Assembly: GCF_000744455.1 (NCBI RefSeq)
Contig: NZ_JQLY01000001.1
Coordinates: forward strand, 682,001-746,000
DNA from: Methanobacterium sp. SMA-27
GTDB taxonomy: Archaea > Methanobacteriota > Methanobacteria > Methanobacteriales > Methanobacteriaceae
Direction of reading: 5' to 3'
Length of the DNA: 64,000 bases
Part shown: piece after piece, positions 1 through 8,661 of the stretch
How positions within the stretch are numbered: the stretch's first letter is position 1
Layout: every line of letters begins with the position of its first letter
Translations under genes and position numbers: made by a program
The notes under the pieces: model-generated
Databases searched by the model: none
Told to the model about the DNA's origin: nothing
Seen by the model: the letters and a program-made list of their open reading frames with translations, nothing else

Positions 1-1
1 T

Positions 2-211
2 GTAGTATTAGATGGCTTAGAATTGCAGTTTGATCCTGATGAAGTAAGAGAAACTTATGGTACCGAACAGAATAAAACAGTTAAAAACGATCCAGAACAA
101 GTAAAAGAGGATACAATACCAATGCAAAAAACAGGGATTCCTGTACTTCCTGCATTATTAGGTATACTCAGTTTAATGGGCGGTTTTATTGTAAGCAGGA
201 ACAAACAATAA
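2..211 (+). CDS. C-terminal end of a membrane-anchored protein (5' truncated by window)
   Basis: The reading frame is open from the first bases of the window, so this is the tail of a longer gene. The visible part has an acidic, charged stretch followed by one hydrophobic segment (GIPVLPALLGILSLMGGFIV) and a short basic end (SRNKQ). That is the layout of a C-terminal membrane anchor on a surface or secreted archaeal protein. The function of the missing body cannot be told from here. TTG at 23 is an internal Leu codon, not the start. Confidence 0.6.
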   Translation, partial: VVLDGLELQFDPDEVRETYGTEQNKTVKNDPEQVKEDTIPMQKTGIPVLPALLGILSLMGGFIVSRNKQ

Positions 212-214
212 AAT

Positions 215-364
215 TCATTTCTTTATTTCTTTATTTTTATCTGTACTGTTTTCTTTAGCTTTTTCTATTTTTTCAAAACAGCTTGAACAGTAACTTGTCT
301 CATGACGCTTTCGTTGTGTTTGAGTTGGAGTAAATGAAGTATAACAACATTTACATATTCTCAT
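215..364 (-). CDS. Small zinc-finger protein, 49 aa
   Basis: The product is 49 residues when started at the ATG at 364, which has GGAGTG about 7 bases upstream. A longer frame reaching to 451 lacks such a site. The Cys pattern CKCC near residue 4 and CSSC near residue 26 suggests one zinc-binding site, followed by a Lys/Glu-rich tail. Small zinc-ribbon proteins like this are common in methanogens and often of unknown role. It converges on the partial gene at the window edge. No specific function can be given. Confidence 0.6.
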   Translation of the reverse strand: MRICKCCYTSFTPTQTQRKRHETSYCSSCFEKIEKAKENSTDKNKEIKK

Positions 365-862
365 TGCACTCCATTTATTAAATCGCATGAACTTCAACCC
401 CAAAAAACAATTTCCAACACTTAAATGATTAAAATTACTTTCTATTTTCATTAATTTAATCAGGATTATTATGAAAACATAGTTTGTCTTAATTTAATTA
501 TTATCAACAGATTCTGTTAATCTTTTGGTGTAATCTTTTGGTGTAATAAAGAATTCAAATCCAATAAAAATAAAAATATAATTAATAAATAAATTATTAT
601 TTTTACTGAACCGTACCCTCGTCAAACATACAATTAATCTTCAAATCATTTATAATAACAAATTTAATTAACAAATGGTCATCTTATTATAATACAAAGA
701 TAATGGTTAAATTAGAAAACATAGCAGTGGTTTGTAACTCCATAATATTAAGTTAAACATTTACTATCAAGAATTTATTGTCAAATATAAATAGATATAT
801 CTTCATGTATTTCATGAAATCTCATTTGTTGGGGCTTTAAAAAACTATTGGGAGGAATAAAT
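365..862. other. Intergenic region, 498 bp, with a 13-bp tandem repeat
   Basis: No convincing coding frame is seen. A 13-base unit (taatcttttggtg) is directly repeated at about 518-543. The rest is AT-rich and probably holds the promoter of the DUF308 gene downstream, but a single TATA box could not be chosen. Confidence 0.4.
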
Positions 863-1378
863 TTGGCAAAAGAAGGAAATGTACTTTTAGGTATTTTAGC
901 CATAATTTTAGGTATTTTAGTTCTGATATTCCCTTTATTCAGTGTTTTCACTGTAAGTATACTAGCAGGTCTGAGTATACTATTCTTAGGTATTTGGCTT
1001 TTAATACAGAGCTTTGCAGTTTGGGAAAGTAATAAAGGAGTTAGTATTGCCTATTTAATACTTGGTATTCTTGGTATAATTGTTGGAATAGGTCTATTTG
1101 GTAATATAGTAGCGTTCAGCTTCCTGGTCAGCTTTTGGCTCTATCTTGCAGGATTTTTCCTTATATTCTCTGCAATAATGTCATTGTTTGCTAAAGAAGG
1201 AACTGCTGGTAAAGGTTCAGGTATTGTAGGAGTGATATTAGGTATACTTTACATAGTACTAGCTGCATACGCATGGAACCCATATTACCTTGCAATATTA
1301 ATTGCAGTATGGTTAATTGTTGATGGAATAGCTTTGTTTTTTATAAATCCATCTGAAATAGTAAAAATGGAAAATTAA
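863..1378 (+). CDS. DUF308 (HdeD-like) membrane protein
   Basis: An integral membrane protein of about 171 residues with roughly six hydrophobic segments rich in Gly and Ile, spaced as in the DUF308/HdeD family. Family members are linked to acid or general stress, but their molecular activity is unknown. The TTG at 863 is preferred as start because GGGAGG lies about 8 bases before it; an earlier TTG at 848 overlaps the ribosome binding site itself. The gene stands alone, with a strong hairpin just after the stop. Confidence is good for the family and low for any role. Confidence 0.8.
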   Translation: MAKEGNVLLGILAIILGILVLIFPLFSVFTVSILAGLSILFLGIWLLIQSFAVWESNKGVSIAYLILGILGIIVGIGLFGNIVAFSFLVSFWLYLAGFFLIFSAIMSLFAKEGTAGKGSGIVGVILGILYIVLAAYAWNPYYLAILIAVWLIVDGIALFFINPSEIVKMEN

Positions 1379-1380
1379 TC

Positions 1381-1404
1381 TTCTTTTATTGATTAATAAA
1401 AGAA
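1381..1404 (+). terminator. Hairpin after the DUF308 gene
   Basis: A perfect 10-bp inverted repeat with a four-base loop (TTCTTTTATT-gatt-AATAAAAGAA) starts three bases after the stop codon of the DUF308 gene. Its position suggests transcription termination or 3'-end protection. Confidence 0.5.
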
Positions 1405-1642
1405 TTAAAGCCCCAATTTTTTTCCATTATTTCAATTTTTTTATGGGTCATAAAAATTTCCAAAATTAAATTCAATAATTTTTAATGATAGAAAAATAAG
1501 AGCCAGCAGATAAGAAATATCTGCAACTTATAGTAAAAATACCGGACTAATTATCCTATCTTCTACAACCAATTACCCTATGAAAATAATATGGATAAGG
1601 ACTGTCTTAAATTGTTTAGGGGATGCAATGAAATGAATAGTA

Positions 1643-1835
1643 GTGGTGTTAATAATTATAAACTTCCTTGGAAGAATCTTGATAATTGCAATATTTTTAA
1701 ATTTTTTTACTTGGGCATTTTTGTTTGTTACACCTCCATCAACCTATCTCGAACTCAGTCAGTATTAAAATAATCTTCACAATTTCACCTATAATGGGCT
1801 TTGGAGCTATATTCGCATCATTAGCAAGGAACTGA
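1643..1835 (+). pseudogene. Possible remnant of a small two-TM membrane protein
   Basis: Two overlapping frames together read as one small membrane protein: a hydrophobic segment (VVLIIINFLGRILIIAIF...) up to about 1770, then, one frame over, a second ([19 protein letters not shown]) ending at 1835. A single frameshift near 1765 would join them. No good start or ribosome binding site is seen. This may be a broken gene or chance hydrophobicity in AT-rich DNA. Confidence 0.25.
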
Positions 1836-1889
1836 TAAAATTTTATCTGCAATAAAAAATAGATAGTAAGTATCAAGGAGGTAATAACT

Positions 1890-2336
1890 GTGTATAAAAA
1901 AATACTGTTACCAACCGATGGTTCTGAAAATTCTAAAAGAGCAGGAAAACATGCTATATGGATTGCTGATAAAAGCGGAGCCGATATAATAGTTTTAAAT
2001 GTGGTTGAATTTTATTATCCTCAAATATCTGCCTTACCCAATTACAGGGAGGGTTTGTACGATGATATAATGATGGAGGGAGAAACTGCTGTTGAATCAT
2101 TTAGAAAAGAATTAGAATTAAATCAGTGTAATGGTGTTTGTAAAACAGTTAAACTAACCACAAAAATTAAAGAGGGCAAAGCTCATTTGGAAATACTTGA
2201 ATCAATAGATGAGGATGATGTAGATCTAGTTGTTATGGGTGCATCCGGCAGACATGGTCTGGATAGATTTATGCTGGGAAGTGTCACTGAACGGGTGATT
2301 AGAGAAGCTAAATGTCCTGTACTGGTTGTGCATTAA
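1890..2336 (+). CDS. Universal stress protein, UspA family
   Basis: A single-domain Usp protein of 148 residues. It begins with the typical first strand ([18 protein letters not shown]) and ends with the ATP-binding signature G-x2-G-x9-G-S ([20 protein letters not shown]), which indicates the ATP-binding type. It is likely a small cytoplasmic homodimer induced by stress. The start is GTG at 1890, with a GGAGGT site about 8 bases upstream. It is a clear paralogue of the Usp gene at 35389-35850, with which it shares the same start region and ATP motif. It is monocistronic. Confidence 0.92.
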   Translation: MYKKILLPTDGSENSKRAGKHAIWIADKSGADIIVLNVVEFYYPQISALPNYREGLYDDIMMEGETAVESFRKELELNQCNGVCKTVKLTTKIKEGKAHLEILESIDEDDVDLVVMGASGRHGLDRFMLGSVTERVIREAKCPVLVVH

Positions 2337-3061
2337 TAGAATATTTGAAAAATATGTCTTAAACTCATTTTATTTAATGATTAAGAGGAATAATAAAAAT
2401 TAGATTAAATCATTTATTTTTTATCATTTTCAAATATAAATATATCATCAATCTTTCCCCCTAGAATCATGGCTATGTCATGTGTTAATTTTTAGGGAAG
2501 GATTGTACTTACTTTCTCCAAGAAAACAATTGTTTCCATTCTAACTCCAACTTTTTCAGCTAGTATAATTTTCATCAATATAACAACATAGTGACCTATT
2601 TGGATATATGCTTGATTAAAGCACCTATAAACACTCATGGAAATAGAATAGGACAGTATTAATAATTTGTTCCCAAATTCTTCTCTTAATTATTTAATGC
2701 TCTTTAATCTACTTTTAAAGATTGCCAAAATAAATATGTATTATTATCATTATCTATGAGTTCAATTTCAGGTTTTTGACGTTCTAAATACTGAACCTGT
2801 TTTAGATTAAATAACGAGATTAAAAAATATAAGTTGAACAATCAATGATTATTATCACGAAAAACTAGTCATATATTGCAAGTGTAAAATTAGATTTATT
2901 CATTTTGTTTATTATTAAACAAATTTGCTACAAGGATGAGTAGATTTTCAATTTATTGTAGTGAGTTGAGATTATAATATCATATTTATTTTTAATATGT
3001 CCCATCTCGTTAAGATTAAAATAATAAATAAGAAAAAAAATAAAATAAGTTCAATTTAATA
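2337..3061. other. Intergenic region, 725 bp, no gene seen
   Basis: This AT-rich stretch has no open frame with a ribosome binding site and no clear repeat or structured RNA. It may contain decayed sequence. Confidence 0.4.
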
Positions 3062-3217
3062 TTATTTTTTAATAAGCCACATATATAGACCGTATACTAT
3101 TAAGATAATTACCACGATCCAAAATAGCCAAAAGAATAATCCTGGTACTGCAAGGGCTAAAATTGCCAGAACCACACCCAAAACGAATGTAATTGCTCCC
3201 ATTGTGCTTTCATTCAT
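3062..3217 (-). CDS. Small membrane protein, 51 aa
   Basis: A 51-residue product starting at the ATG at 3217, with AGGTGAT about 5 bases upstream. It has two closely spaced hydrophobic segments (AITFVLGVVLAILALAVPGL and FFWLFWIVVIILIVYGLYMW) and ends in KK. The ribosome binding site, codon use and clean two-TM layout support a real gene. It transcribes away from the divergent PNPOx-like gene, and the two probably share the 3218-3383 promoter region. No family was recognised. Confidence 0.65.
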   Translation of the reverse strand: MNESTMGAITFVLGVVLAILALAVPGLFFWLFWIVVIILIVYGLYMWLIKK

Positions 3218-3383
3218 ATTATCACCTAAATATATAATATGTACTGCAAATTATTTAAAATTTGCTCAAATTGTAATAATCCCTAAAAATCTTTAAAAAT
3301 TTCAAAGAGTAATGATGAAAATATTCATCAAAGCGAATTAACATAATAGTAAATGGAACTTTTAAATTAAAGGGAGTGATACA

Positions 3384-3812
3384 TTGAATTTTGAAGACTG
3401 CATAAAATTTGCTAACGACACACCTGTATGTTATCTTGCAACTGTAGACGGAGACCAACCTAGAGTAAGGGCACTGGGATTTTGGTTTGCTGATAAAAAT
3501 GGATTTCACTTTCAAATAGGTGATGTAAAGGATATGTATGGACAACTCAAGACAAACCCCAAAGTTGAAGCATGTTTCTGGCAGCCAGACGAACAAACAG
3601 GAACAATGATGAGGGTTGCAGGTGAAATAGAATTTGTAGATGATATTGAACTTAAAAAGAAGGTACTGGAAGACAGACCATTTCTTAAAGAGTTTGGAAT
3701 GACATTTGACCATCCGGGATTGATAATTTTCAGAATTGCAAAGGGTGAAGCCTATTTCTGGACAATGAAAACCAATTTTGAGCCTAAAAAGATGATTAAA
3801 TTCGGTGATTAA
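3384..3812 (+). CDS. Pyridoxamine 5'-phosphate oxidase-like flavin-binding protein
   Basis: A 142-residue split-barrel protein of the PNPOx-like superfamily. Visible marks are an N-terminal helix, the strand with TPVCYLATVDGDQPRVRALG, then GFWFADKNGFHFQIGDVKDM and a central FLKEFGM segment. Members bind FMN or F420 and are usually reductases or of unknown substrate; this is not assigned as true PdxH. The start is TTG at 3384 with GGAGTGAT upstream. An internal frame on the other strand is a shadow. A strong terminator-like hairpin follows. Confidence 0.8.
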   Translation: MNFEDCIKFANDTPVCYLATVDGDQPRVRALGFWFADKNGFHFQIGDVKDMYGQLKTNPKVEACFWQPDEQTGTMMRVAGEIEFVDDIELKKKVLEDRPFLKEFGMTFDHPGLIIFRIAKGEAYFWTMKTNFEPKKMIKFGD

Positions 3813-3839
3813 ACTATAATTTAAGACGGGCATAAGAGC

Positions 3840-3884
3840 GGATAATCCATTTTATAATGGCGTTATCCCCATATTTTTTTTATT
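3840..3884 (+). terminator. Stem-loop plus T-run terminator
   Basis: The stem GGATAA-t-CCATT, loop TTAT and AATGG-cg-TTATCC form an 11-bp hairpin with a small internal bulge at 3840-3868. It is followed by a T-rich run. It lies about 28 bases after the PNPOx-like gene and fits an intrinsic terminator. Confidence 0.55.
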
Positions 3885-3933
3885 AAATTTTTATAATATT
3901 ACTATCTGGTCCTATAGTATGGGGTAATTTTAA

Positions 3934-4240
3934 ATGGATCAGAATGATGAAATTTTATTCGAAAATTGGTTTTAAAAAGAAATCTAAGCGAAAAATCTCA
4001 ACTCTTATATCGTAAAGCAATTAAGTTTTATATTCAATTAACCGGTTTGAGTTTAAATGAACTTAAAAACGAAGCAAAAAAAGAAGAACAAGAAAATATT
4101 TGGGTAGATGATAGAAAAATCCAGATACTTTACTTAGATTTAAGAAATATTAGAAGAAACAAATAGGGCACCTAACACCCAAAACTCTTATTTTAACGCA
4201 GTTAGATCATTTTACCGTTCCCCATGGATACAAATTTATG
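3934..4240 (+). pseudogene. Remnant of a tyrosine recombinase N-terminal domain
   Basis: Three frames together give the start of a phage-type integrase. An ATG at 3934 reads MDQNDEILFENWF and stops. One base away, KRNLSEKSQLLYRKAIKFY through NELKNEAKKEEQENI continues the SAM-like core-binding domain. A further shift gives LEETNRAPNTQNSYFNAVRS, the typical last helix of that domain. The catalytic domain is absent. Two more recombinase relics with the same N-terminal plan lie at 19341-20475 and 42974-43213. Confidence 0.75.
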
Positions 4241-4290
4241 AGTTGAAACTGGTATTCATTTTAACTTCGGTGAAGACGAAAATTGAGAAT

Positions 4291-5100
4291 TTACTTCTCA
4301 AGTTTTTCTAAAAACTTCTTCATCACTTTATTAAAGAATTCAGGATTGTCTTGATTTGAACAATGTCCTGCATCAGGTATGACAATGTATTTACTTTGTT
4401 TGTCTCGTTTTGACCATTCTTTCATAGCTTTCTTGATATTTCCTGTTTTATCATATACTCCATATATTAATAATAAAGGTGTCTGCACATGATAATCATG
4501 TTCATAGTGTAAACATTTGGATAAACCCGTCCAGATTTTTAAAAATTCTTCTTTGGGTAATTCGTTAAATTTTTCTTTTAAATACTGTTTTGTATCTTTT
4601 TTAATAGCAGATGCATTAATCATGGCTTTTTTTAGGTTTTCATATGGCCAGAGCTTGAATATGAGCGGAGATAATCTTACTGATCTAGATTCAATAAATG
4701 ATAATTTTTCAGTGATGCGGGTTCCATCAATCACTATTATAGCTTTTACCCTTTCTGGATACATGAATGCAAACTCTTGAATCACATAGGTTCCCGCAGA
4801 TTGTCCAATTAATATAGCTTTATCAACACCAATAACTTCTAAAATATTTAACATATCATCTGCAGCATCTTTCACACTGAAATGTCCAACCAGTGGTCTA
4901 GATTTACCATGTCCTCGCATATCCCAACGAATGATCTGATAATCCTCATTTAATACAAGCATTTGTTGATTGAATTGTTCATGATCAACAAGAGCTCCAT
5001 GTGCCAAAAATATTAAAGGTTTTTCAGAGTTACCAGTGATCCAATACTTAAGTGTGCAACCAGGTCGCATAATAGAATATTCTTCTTCATTCAAAATCAT
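4291..5100 (-). CDS. Alpha/beta-hydrolase
   Basis: A 269-residue alpha/beta-hydrolase fold protein. Seen in order: the oxyanion-hole HG motif (FLAHGALVDHEQF), the WDMRGHGKS turn, the nucleophile elbow GQSAG (Ser in LIGQSAGTYV), an acid region after LLLIYGVYDKTG, and the catalytic His in DAGHCSNQ. It is a cytoplasmic esterase or lipase-like enzyme whose substrate cannot be predicted. The start is ATG at 5100 with GAGGAT about 6 bases upstream; an ATG at 5130 lacks a site. It is divergent from another hydrolase at 5320, with a 219-bp shared promoter region. Confidence 0.85.
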   Translation of the reverse strand: MILNEEEYSIMRPGCTLKYWITGNSEKPLIFLAHGALVDHEQFNQQMLVLNEDYQIIRWDMRGHGKSRPLVGHFSVKDAADDMLNILEVIGVDKAILIGQSAGTYVIQEFAFMYPERVKAIIVIDGTRITEKLSFIESRSVRLSPLIFKLWPYENLKKAMINASAIKKDTKQYLKEKFNELPKEEFLKIWTGLSKCLHYEHDYHVQTPLLLIYGVYDKTGNIKKAMKEWSKRDKQSKYIVIPDAGHCSNQDNPEFFNKVMKKFLEKLEK

Positions 5101-5319
5101 AATAATCCTCTTAAGATATTTATTAAACAATATTACTGTCTAAACATTACTTATATATTCCTTTGAAATAAATTCAATTCATCAAATCAATGGTTAATAT
5201 TTAGTTATATCAAAAAAAAAACATAAAATGATTAAATTGAGAATAAACCGTAAATTTAATGAATTTTAAACTGGTTAATGATCTTTGAATACTTATAGAA
5301 TCTTTTAAGGAGTTTAACA

Positions 5320-6102
5320 ATGGATTTATATTTCAAAGAGACAGGTAACTGTGACAATGAAACTATCATATTTCTTCATGGCGGAGGAATATCTGGCTGG
5401 ATGTGGGATAAACAATTAGATGCTTTAAAAGATTATCATTGCTTAGTTCCTGACCTTCCTGAACATGGGCGAAGCATAGAAATGAAACCATTTACAATAA
5501 AAGGTTCAGCAAAAATGATTATTGATCTTATTAAAGAAAGATCATGTAACGGAAAAGCTCATGTTATTGGATTATCGCTGGGCGCTCAAATAACTGTCCA
5601 AATATTAACCAAGGCCCCTAAAACTGTGGATCATGCGCTAATCAGTGGGGCATTGGCTCGCGAATTTTACGGCCCTAAAACTTTAAAAATGCTGAATGTT
5701 TTGTTTAAAGCTTACATGCCATTCAAAGATATTGATCTTTTGATAAAATTGAATATGAAAAGTAATGGAGTACCTATGAAGTATTTTGATGAATTTAAAA
5801 AAGATACAAAAACACTTACTTTGAGTTCTTTAAGAAATGTTATTAAAGAAAATATGTTATTCAGAATACAAGACGTACTATGCAAAGCTAAAACCCCTGT
5901 GCTGATAACTGTTGGTAAAAAAGAACAGAAAATCGCTTATAAATCCGCCATAGATTTGAATAAATGTCTTCCAAATTCTAAAGCTTATGAAGTAACTAAT
6001 TTAGGACACAATTGGCCTTTAGAATCACCAAAACTTTTTAATAATGTTTTAAGAGCATGGATAAATGACAAACCAATACCAAAAGCTTTATCAAAATTCT
6101 GA
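5320..6102 (+). CDS. Alpha/beta-hydrolase
   Basis: A 260-residue alpha/beta-hydrolase. It shows FLHGGGISGWMWDKQL (oxyanion region), PDLPEHGRS, the nucleophile elbow GLSLG (Ser in VIGLSLGAQITVQ) and the catalytic His in LGHNWPLESP. The start has an AAGGAG site 8 bases upstream. It is divergently paired with the hydrolase at 4291 but not closely similar to it, so the pair is unlikely to be a recent duplication. The substrate is unknown. Confidence 0.85.
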   Translation: MDLYFKETGNCDNETIIFLHGGGISGWMWDKQLDALKDYHCLVPDLPEHGRSIEMKPFTIKGSAKMIIDLIKERSCNGKAHVIGLSLGAQITVQILTKAPKTVDHALISGALAREFYGPKTLKMLNVLFKAYMPFKDIDLLIKLNMKSNGVPMKYFDEFKKDTKTLTLSSLRNVIKENMLFRIQDVLCKAKTPVLITVGKKEQKIAYKSAIDLNKCLPNSKAYEVTNLGHNWPLESPKLFNNVLRAWINDKPIPKALSKF

Positions 6103-6270
6103 TTTATATTATGGAAATAAATACAAAGACACAGGCGAAAGCCCAAAAGAAAGATACTGGAATTATATAGATAAAATGCTTTGAAAATTTTCTAAAAAAA
6201 AATAAATTATAAGAAGTTTATTCCAAGTTTTTAAACTTTAAAAACTTCTCAAACTTTCAATTTTTATCTT

Positions 6271-7641
6271 TTAAGATCCATACGTCCATTTTGTCATTGA
6301 AACATAGGTAGGCAATCTACCATTGTTGTAATAGAATGCCATAATCTTTGAATACATGTAGATTAGGTTTTCAAATCTAATATTTCCAAGTTTACTTGAT
6401 ACGAAGGCTGGAGCCCGACCATTGGTACCAATAAAGCTAGTTATTCTACTTGCAATGGATAAAAACTCAGATTTCTGTATAGTTCCGGTTTTAACTGTAT
6501 CTGTAGCTGTACCTGGACTTACAACTGTCTTAATGGTCACTGCTGATGTTGATCCACTGTTAACTCTCTGAAGACTTGTAGTTAAGAAGTATAAAAATTG
6601 ACCTCTCGTGAATAGTGTACTACCAACAGTTATGTAAACTGGTAATTTATGGTTGTTCTCAACATAGGCTTTAACATCTTTAGCTGCTTTATTTATCTGG
6701 CTTATTGTTACAGAGGTAGTTGAAGGCGTACTAACATTAGCTGCCCATACAATAAGTTGATCCAGTAAAGTATAATTTGTTGGACTTAATTCTGGGTGTG
6801 GTCCGCTTAAAACGGTTCTTCCATTTCCATATGTGTCTCCAACAATGGCCGCATAACTATTATATGCACCACCTGAGTAACTAGCAAATGTTGTATAACT
6901 AGTACCATACAGTGCAGGCCCATTGTAGTGAGCAAGGGTCAATGTACCGCTGGAACCTAAAAGCTGAGTGGCGCTACTGGTCAATAAAACCTTAAGACTT
7001 CCTTCATGGTTATATACCTTTGAACTAACATGAGGGGCAACTCCCCATCCATTGTAACTGACTCCACTTCCACCTACATATTTAGATCCTGCATATGCCC
7101 CTGCACAAATTCCTAAAAATCCATGACCACTGGAAATGAAATTTTTAATGGCAGAAGAGCTTATACTGTTACTGTTAATGTAAGTGTAGCCGCTTGTACC
7201 GCCGGGCATTACAAGTAAATCGTAATTAGCCAGTATGGACGAAGTGATTGAAGTTGATTTTCCATAGGTGAAATAGTATCCTGGGACAAGATTATTACTA
7301 TTGGCTGATTTTAATGCGTTAACAACACCATTAACACAGCTAGTAATGGCACCATTTCCATTATATACTAGTACTCGAATGGTTTTGGCACTGGTTGTAC
7401 TGACTGGGGAACCTGCTGCATATTTAGTAGTTTTTGAGGTAGTTGATGTTGTTGCTAATTTGGTAGTTGTTGCTACTTTATTAGTTGAAGTTGTTGCTAA
7501 GTTGGCAACACTTGAAGTCTGTGTAGTTTGAAGATTTTGTGTTGTGTTATTAGAACTATCTGTTGCGGATACAAGACCAAAATTTAAGGTCAATGCTATT
7601 CCCAATAACAACAGCACACTAAGAAATAATTTTCGATTAAT
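6271..7641 (-). CDS. Secreted protein: BPL_N-type amidotransferase-like domain plus pseudomurein-binding-repeat-like region
   Basis: An exported protein of about 456 residues. After a signal peptide (RKLFLSVLLLLGIALTLNFG) comes a low-complexity Thr/Ser linker to about residue 85. A glutamine-amidotransferase-like domain follows, as in the N-terminal domain of some biotin ligases: IRVLVYNGNGA, LLVMPGGTSGY, and the nucleophile elbow GHGFLGICAGAY. The last 150 residues (INKAAKDVKAYVENNHKLP, LSIASRITSFIGTNGRAP, MYSKIMAFYYNNGRLPTYV) contain repeats like pseudomurein-binding repeats. It probably acts on the cell wall. No ATG, GTG or TTG sits at the right distance from the strong AGGAG site; ATT at 7641 does (8 bases). 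GTG at 7617 is the nearest ordinary start but would remove the basic end of the signal peptide. Confidence 0.75.
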   Translation of the reverse strand: MNRKLFLSVLLLLGIALTLNFGLVSATDSSNNTTQNLQTTQTSSVANLATTSTNKVATTTKLATTSTTSKTTKYAAGSPVSTTSAKTIRVLVYNGNGAITSCVNGVVNALKSANSNNLVPGYYFTYGKSTSITSSILANYDLLVMPGGTSGYTYINSNSISSSAIKNFISSGHGFLGICAGAYAGSKYVGGSGVSYNGWGVAPHVSSKVYNHEGSLKVLLTSSATQLLGSSGTLTLAHYNGPALYGTSYTTFASYSGGAYNSYAAIVGDTYGNGRTVLSGPHPELSPTNYTLLDQLIVWAANVSTPSTTSVTISQINKAAKDVKAYVENNHKLPVYITVGSTLFTRGQFLYFLTTSLQRVNSGSTSAVTIKTVVSPGTATDTVKTGTIQKSEFLSIASRITSFIGTNGRAPAFVSSKLGNIRFENLIYMYSKIMAFYYNNGRLPTYVSMTKWTYGS

Positions 7642-8295
7642 GTTAACAGCTCCTAAACTTATAATAATGTATTTTCAATTTTATTATAGTGAATCACGTC
7701 ACTAAAAAATTATCAATTTTTTATTATAAAAGCATTGTTATCTAAAATTGATGTTAATTTTTGTTGTAATTAAAGAAATTCGGTAAATAAAGTCTAATTG
7801 CAAATGAAAAAAGAGTATATAATAGTGGATAGCAGTTTTCGTTCTTTTATATACTCATGGGTATTAGACTTTCCAATGGCAAACTTTTTTGATAGCATAC
7901 TGAAGGAAAAGTCAGATCATTAGTTTGAATGAATATTCAATATCGAAAATTTGATTGTCAAGAATTTAAACTCATAAAAACTTTATATATAATGTAATTC
8001 TATGAATTTGTATGGTTTTATTCAATTTTAGTATCATATCGAAATAATAAATTTTTTATATGAAAATAGTTTTAGGTCCAAAATTAAACAAATATATAAA
8101 GTATTTATAGAAACTAAATTAAAGAATAGACATAGGAGATCTTTAGTAGTATTATTTAAGATCATAAATCAAAACCATAAAAAGAAGCTATATTAACTTT
8201 ATTCGGGTTAAAAAAGCGTTTTTTGTACTGTTACAAAGGTGTATCAGTGCTGAATTTTCTAAAAAATTAAAATTAACAAATAGGAGTTGAATTAA
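7642..8295. promoter_or_regulatory. Intergenic region with promoter and long leader of the basic peptide gene
   Basis: The region holds the ribosome binding site of the secreted protein on the minus strand, an imperfect inverted repeat at 7789-7872, and a TATA-like box at about 8091-8100 (AATATATAAA). If transcription starts about 25 bases downstream of that box, the basic peptide gene at 8296 has a leader of roughly 170 bases. No coding frame is seen. Confidence 0.4.
7789..7872. repeat. Long imperfect inverted repeat
   Basis: AAAGTCTAA (7789-7797) pairs with TTAGACTTT (7864-7872), and GAGTATATAA (7813-7822) pairs with TTATATACTC (7847-7856). The two nested arms enclose a 24-base centre. It could be a structured RNA, a cruciform or the relic of a small mobile element. 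Confidence 0.45.
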
Positions 8296-8388
8296 ATGGC
8301 AAAGATATCAGGAACTAACAAGAGAACCAGACAAAAGAAGGGTTATAAAAAGGCGGGAAGTAAAAGGGGAAGAGGAGTTAAAAGATAA
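8296..8388 (+). CDS. Very basic 30-aa peptide
   Basis: ATG at 8296 follows TAGGAGTTGA at normal spacing and opens a 30-codon frame: MAKISGTNKRTRQKKGYKKA then GSKRGRGVKR, about 14 Lys/Arg and no acidic residue. It resembles the extensions of ribosomal proteins or tiny nucleic-acid-binding proteins in composition; no family was recognised. A TATA box lies about 200 bases upstream and a hairpin follows 13 bases after the stop, so it looks like a complete single-gene unit. RNA or DNA binding is an inference from charge only. Confidence 0.6.
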   Translation: MAKISGTNKRTRQKKGYKKAGSKRGRGVKR

Positions 8389-8401
8389 AACTTTGAGGAT
8401 T

Positions 8402-8419
8402 AAACCCGTCCAAGGGTTT
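8402..8419 (+). terminator. Short hairpin after the basic peptide gene
   Basis: AAACCC (8402-8407) and GGGTTT (8414-8419) form a 6-bp stem with a six-base loop, just after the stop codon at 8388. No long T-run follows immediately, so termination is only likely. Confidence 0.35.
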
Positions 8420-8661
8420 CCAATCCAAAAACTCTAAATTCCAATTATTCTTAATAAAATAAAAAAAATATTTAAAATATGGTTATAAAACAAAATTTAT
8501 TATCTAATTAATTGACTAAATTCTATAAAATAACCAATTTTAATCACTTATTTTTCTAAAACTTATTTTTCAAAATTTTTCTAATATATATTTGAAGTGA
8601 ATTTTTTATATTTTTATTTTGAATAGCCTTGACAATTTCATGTTGGCCAATCGAAGCAGCG

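Noticed and set aside
3255..3833. Long minus-strand open frame (192 codons)
   Set aside because: It lies over the PNPOx-like gene and its composition (Cys/Phe/Tyr/Ser-rich) is that of an antisense shadow.
6110..6182. Frame ending KERYWNYIDKML after the hydrolase gene
   Set aside because: It reads like the end of a lost protein but is too short and has no start; not listed as a gene.
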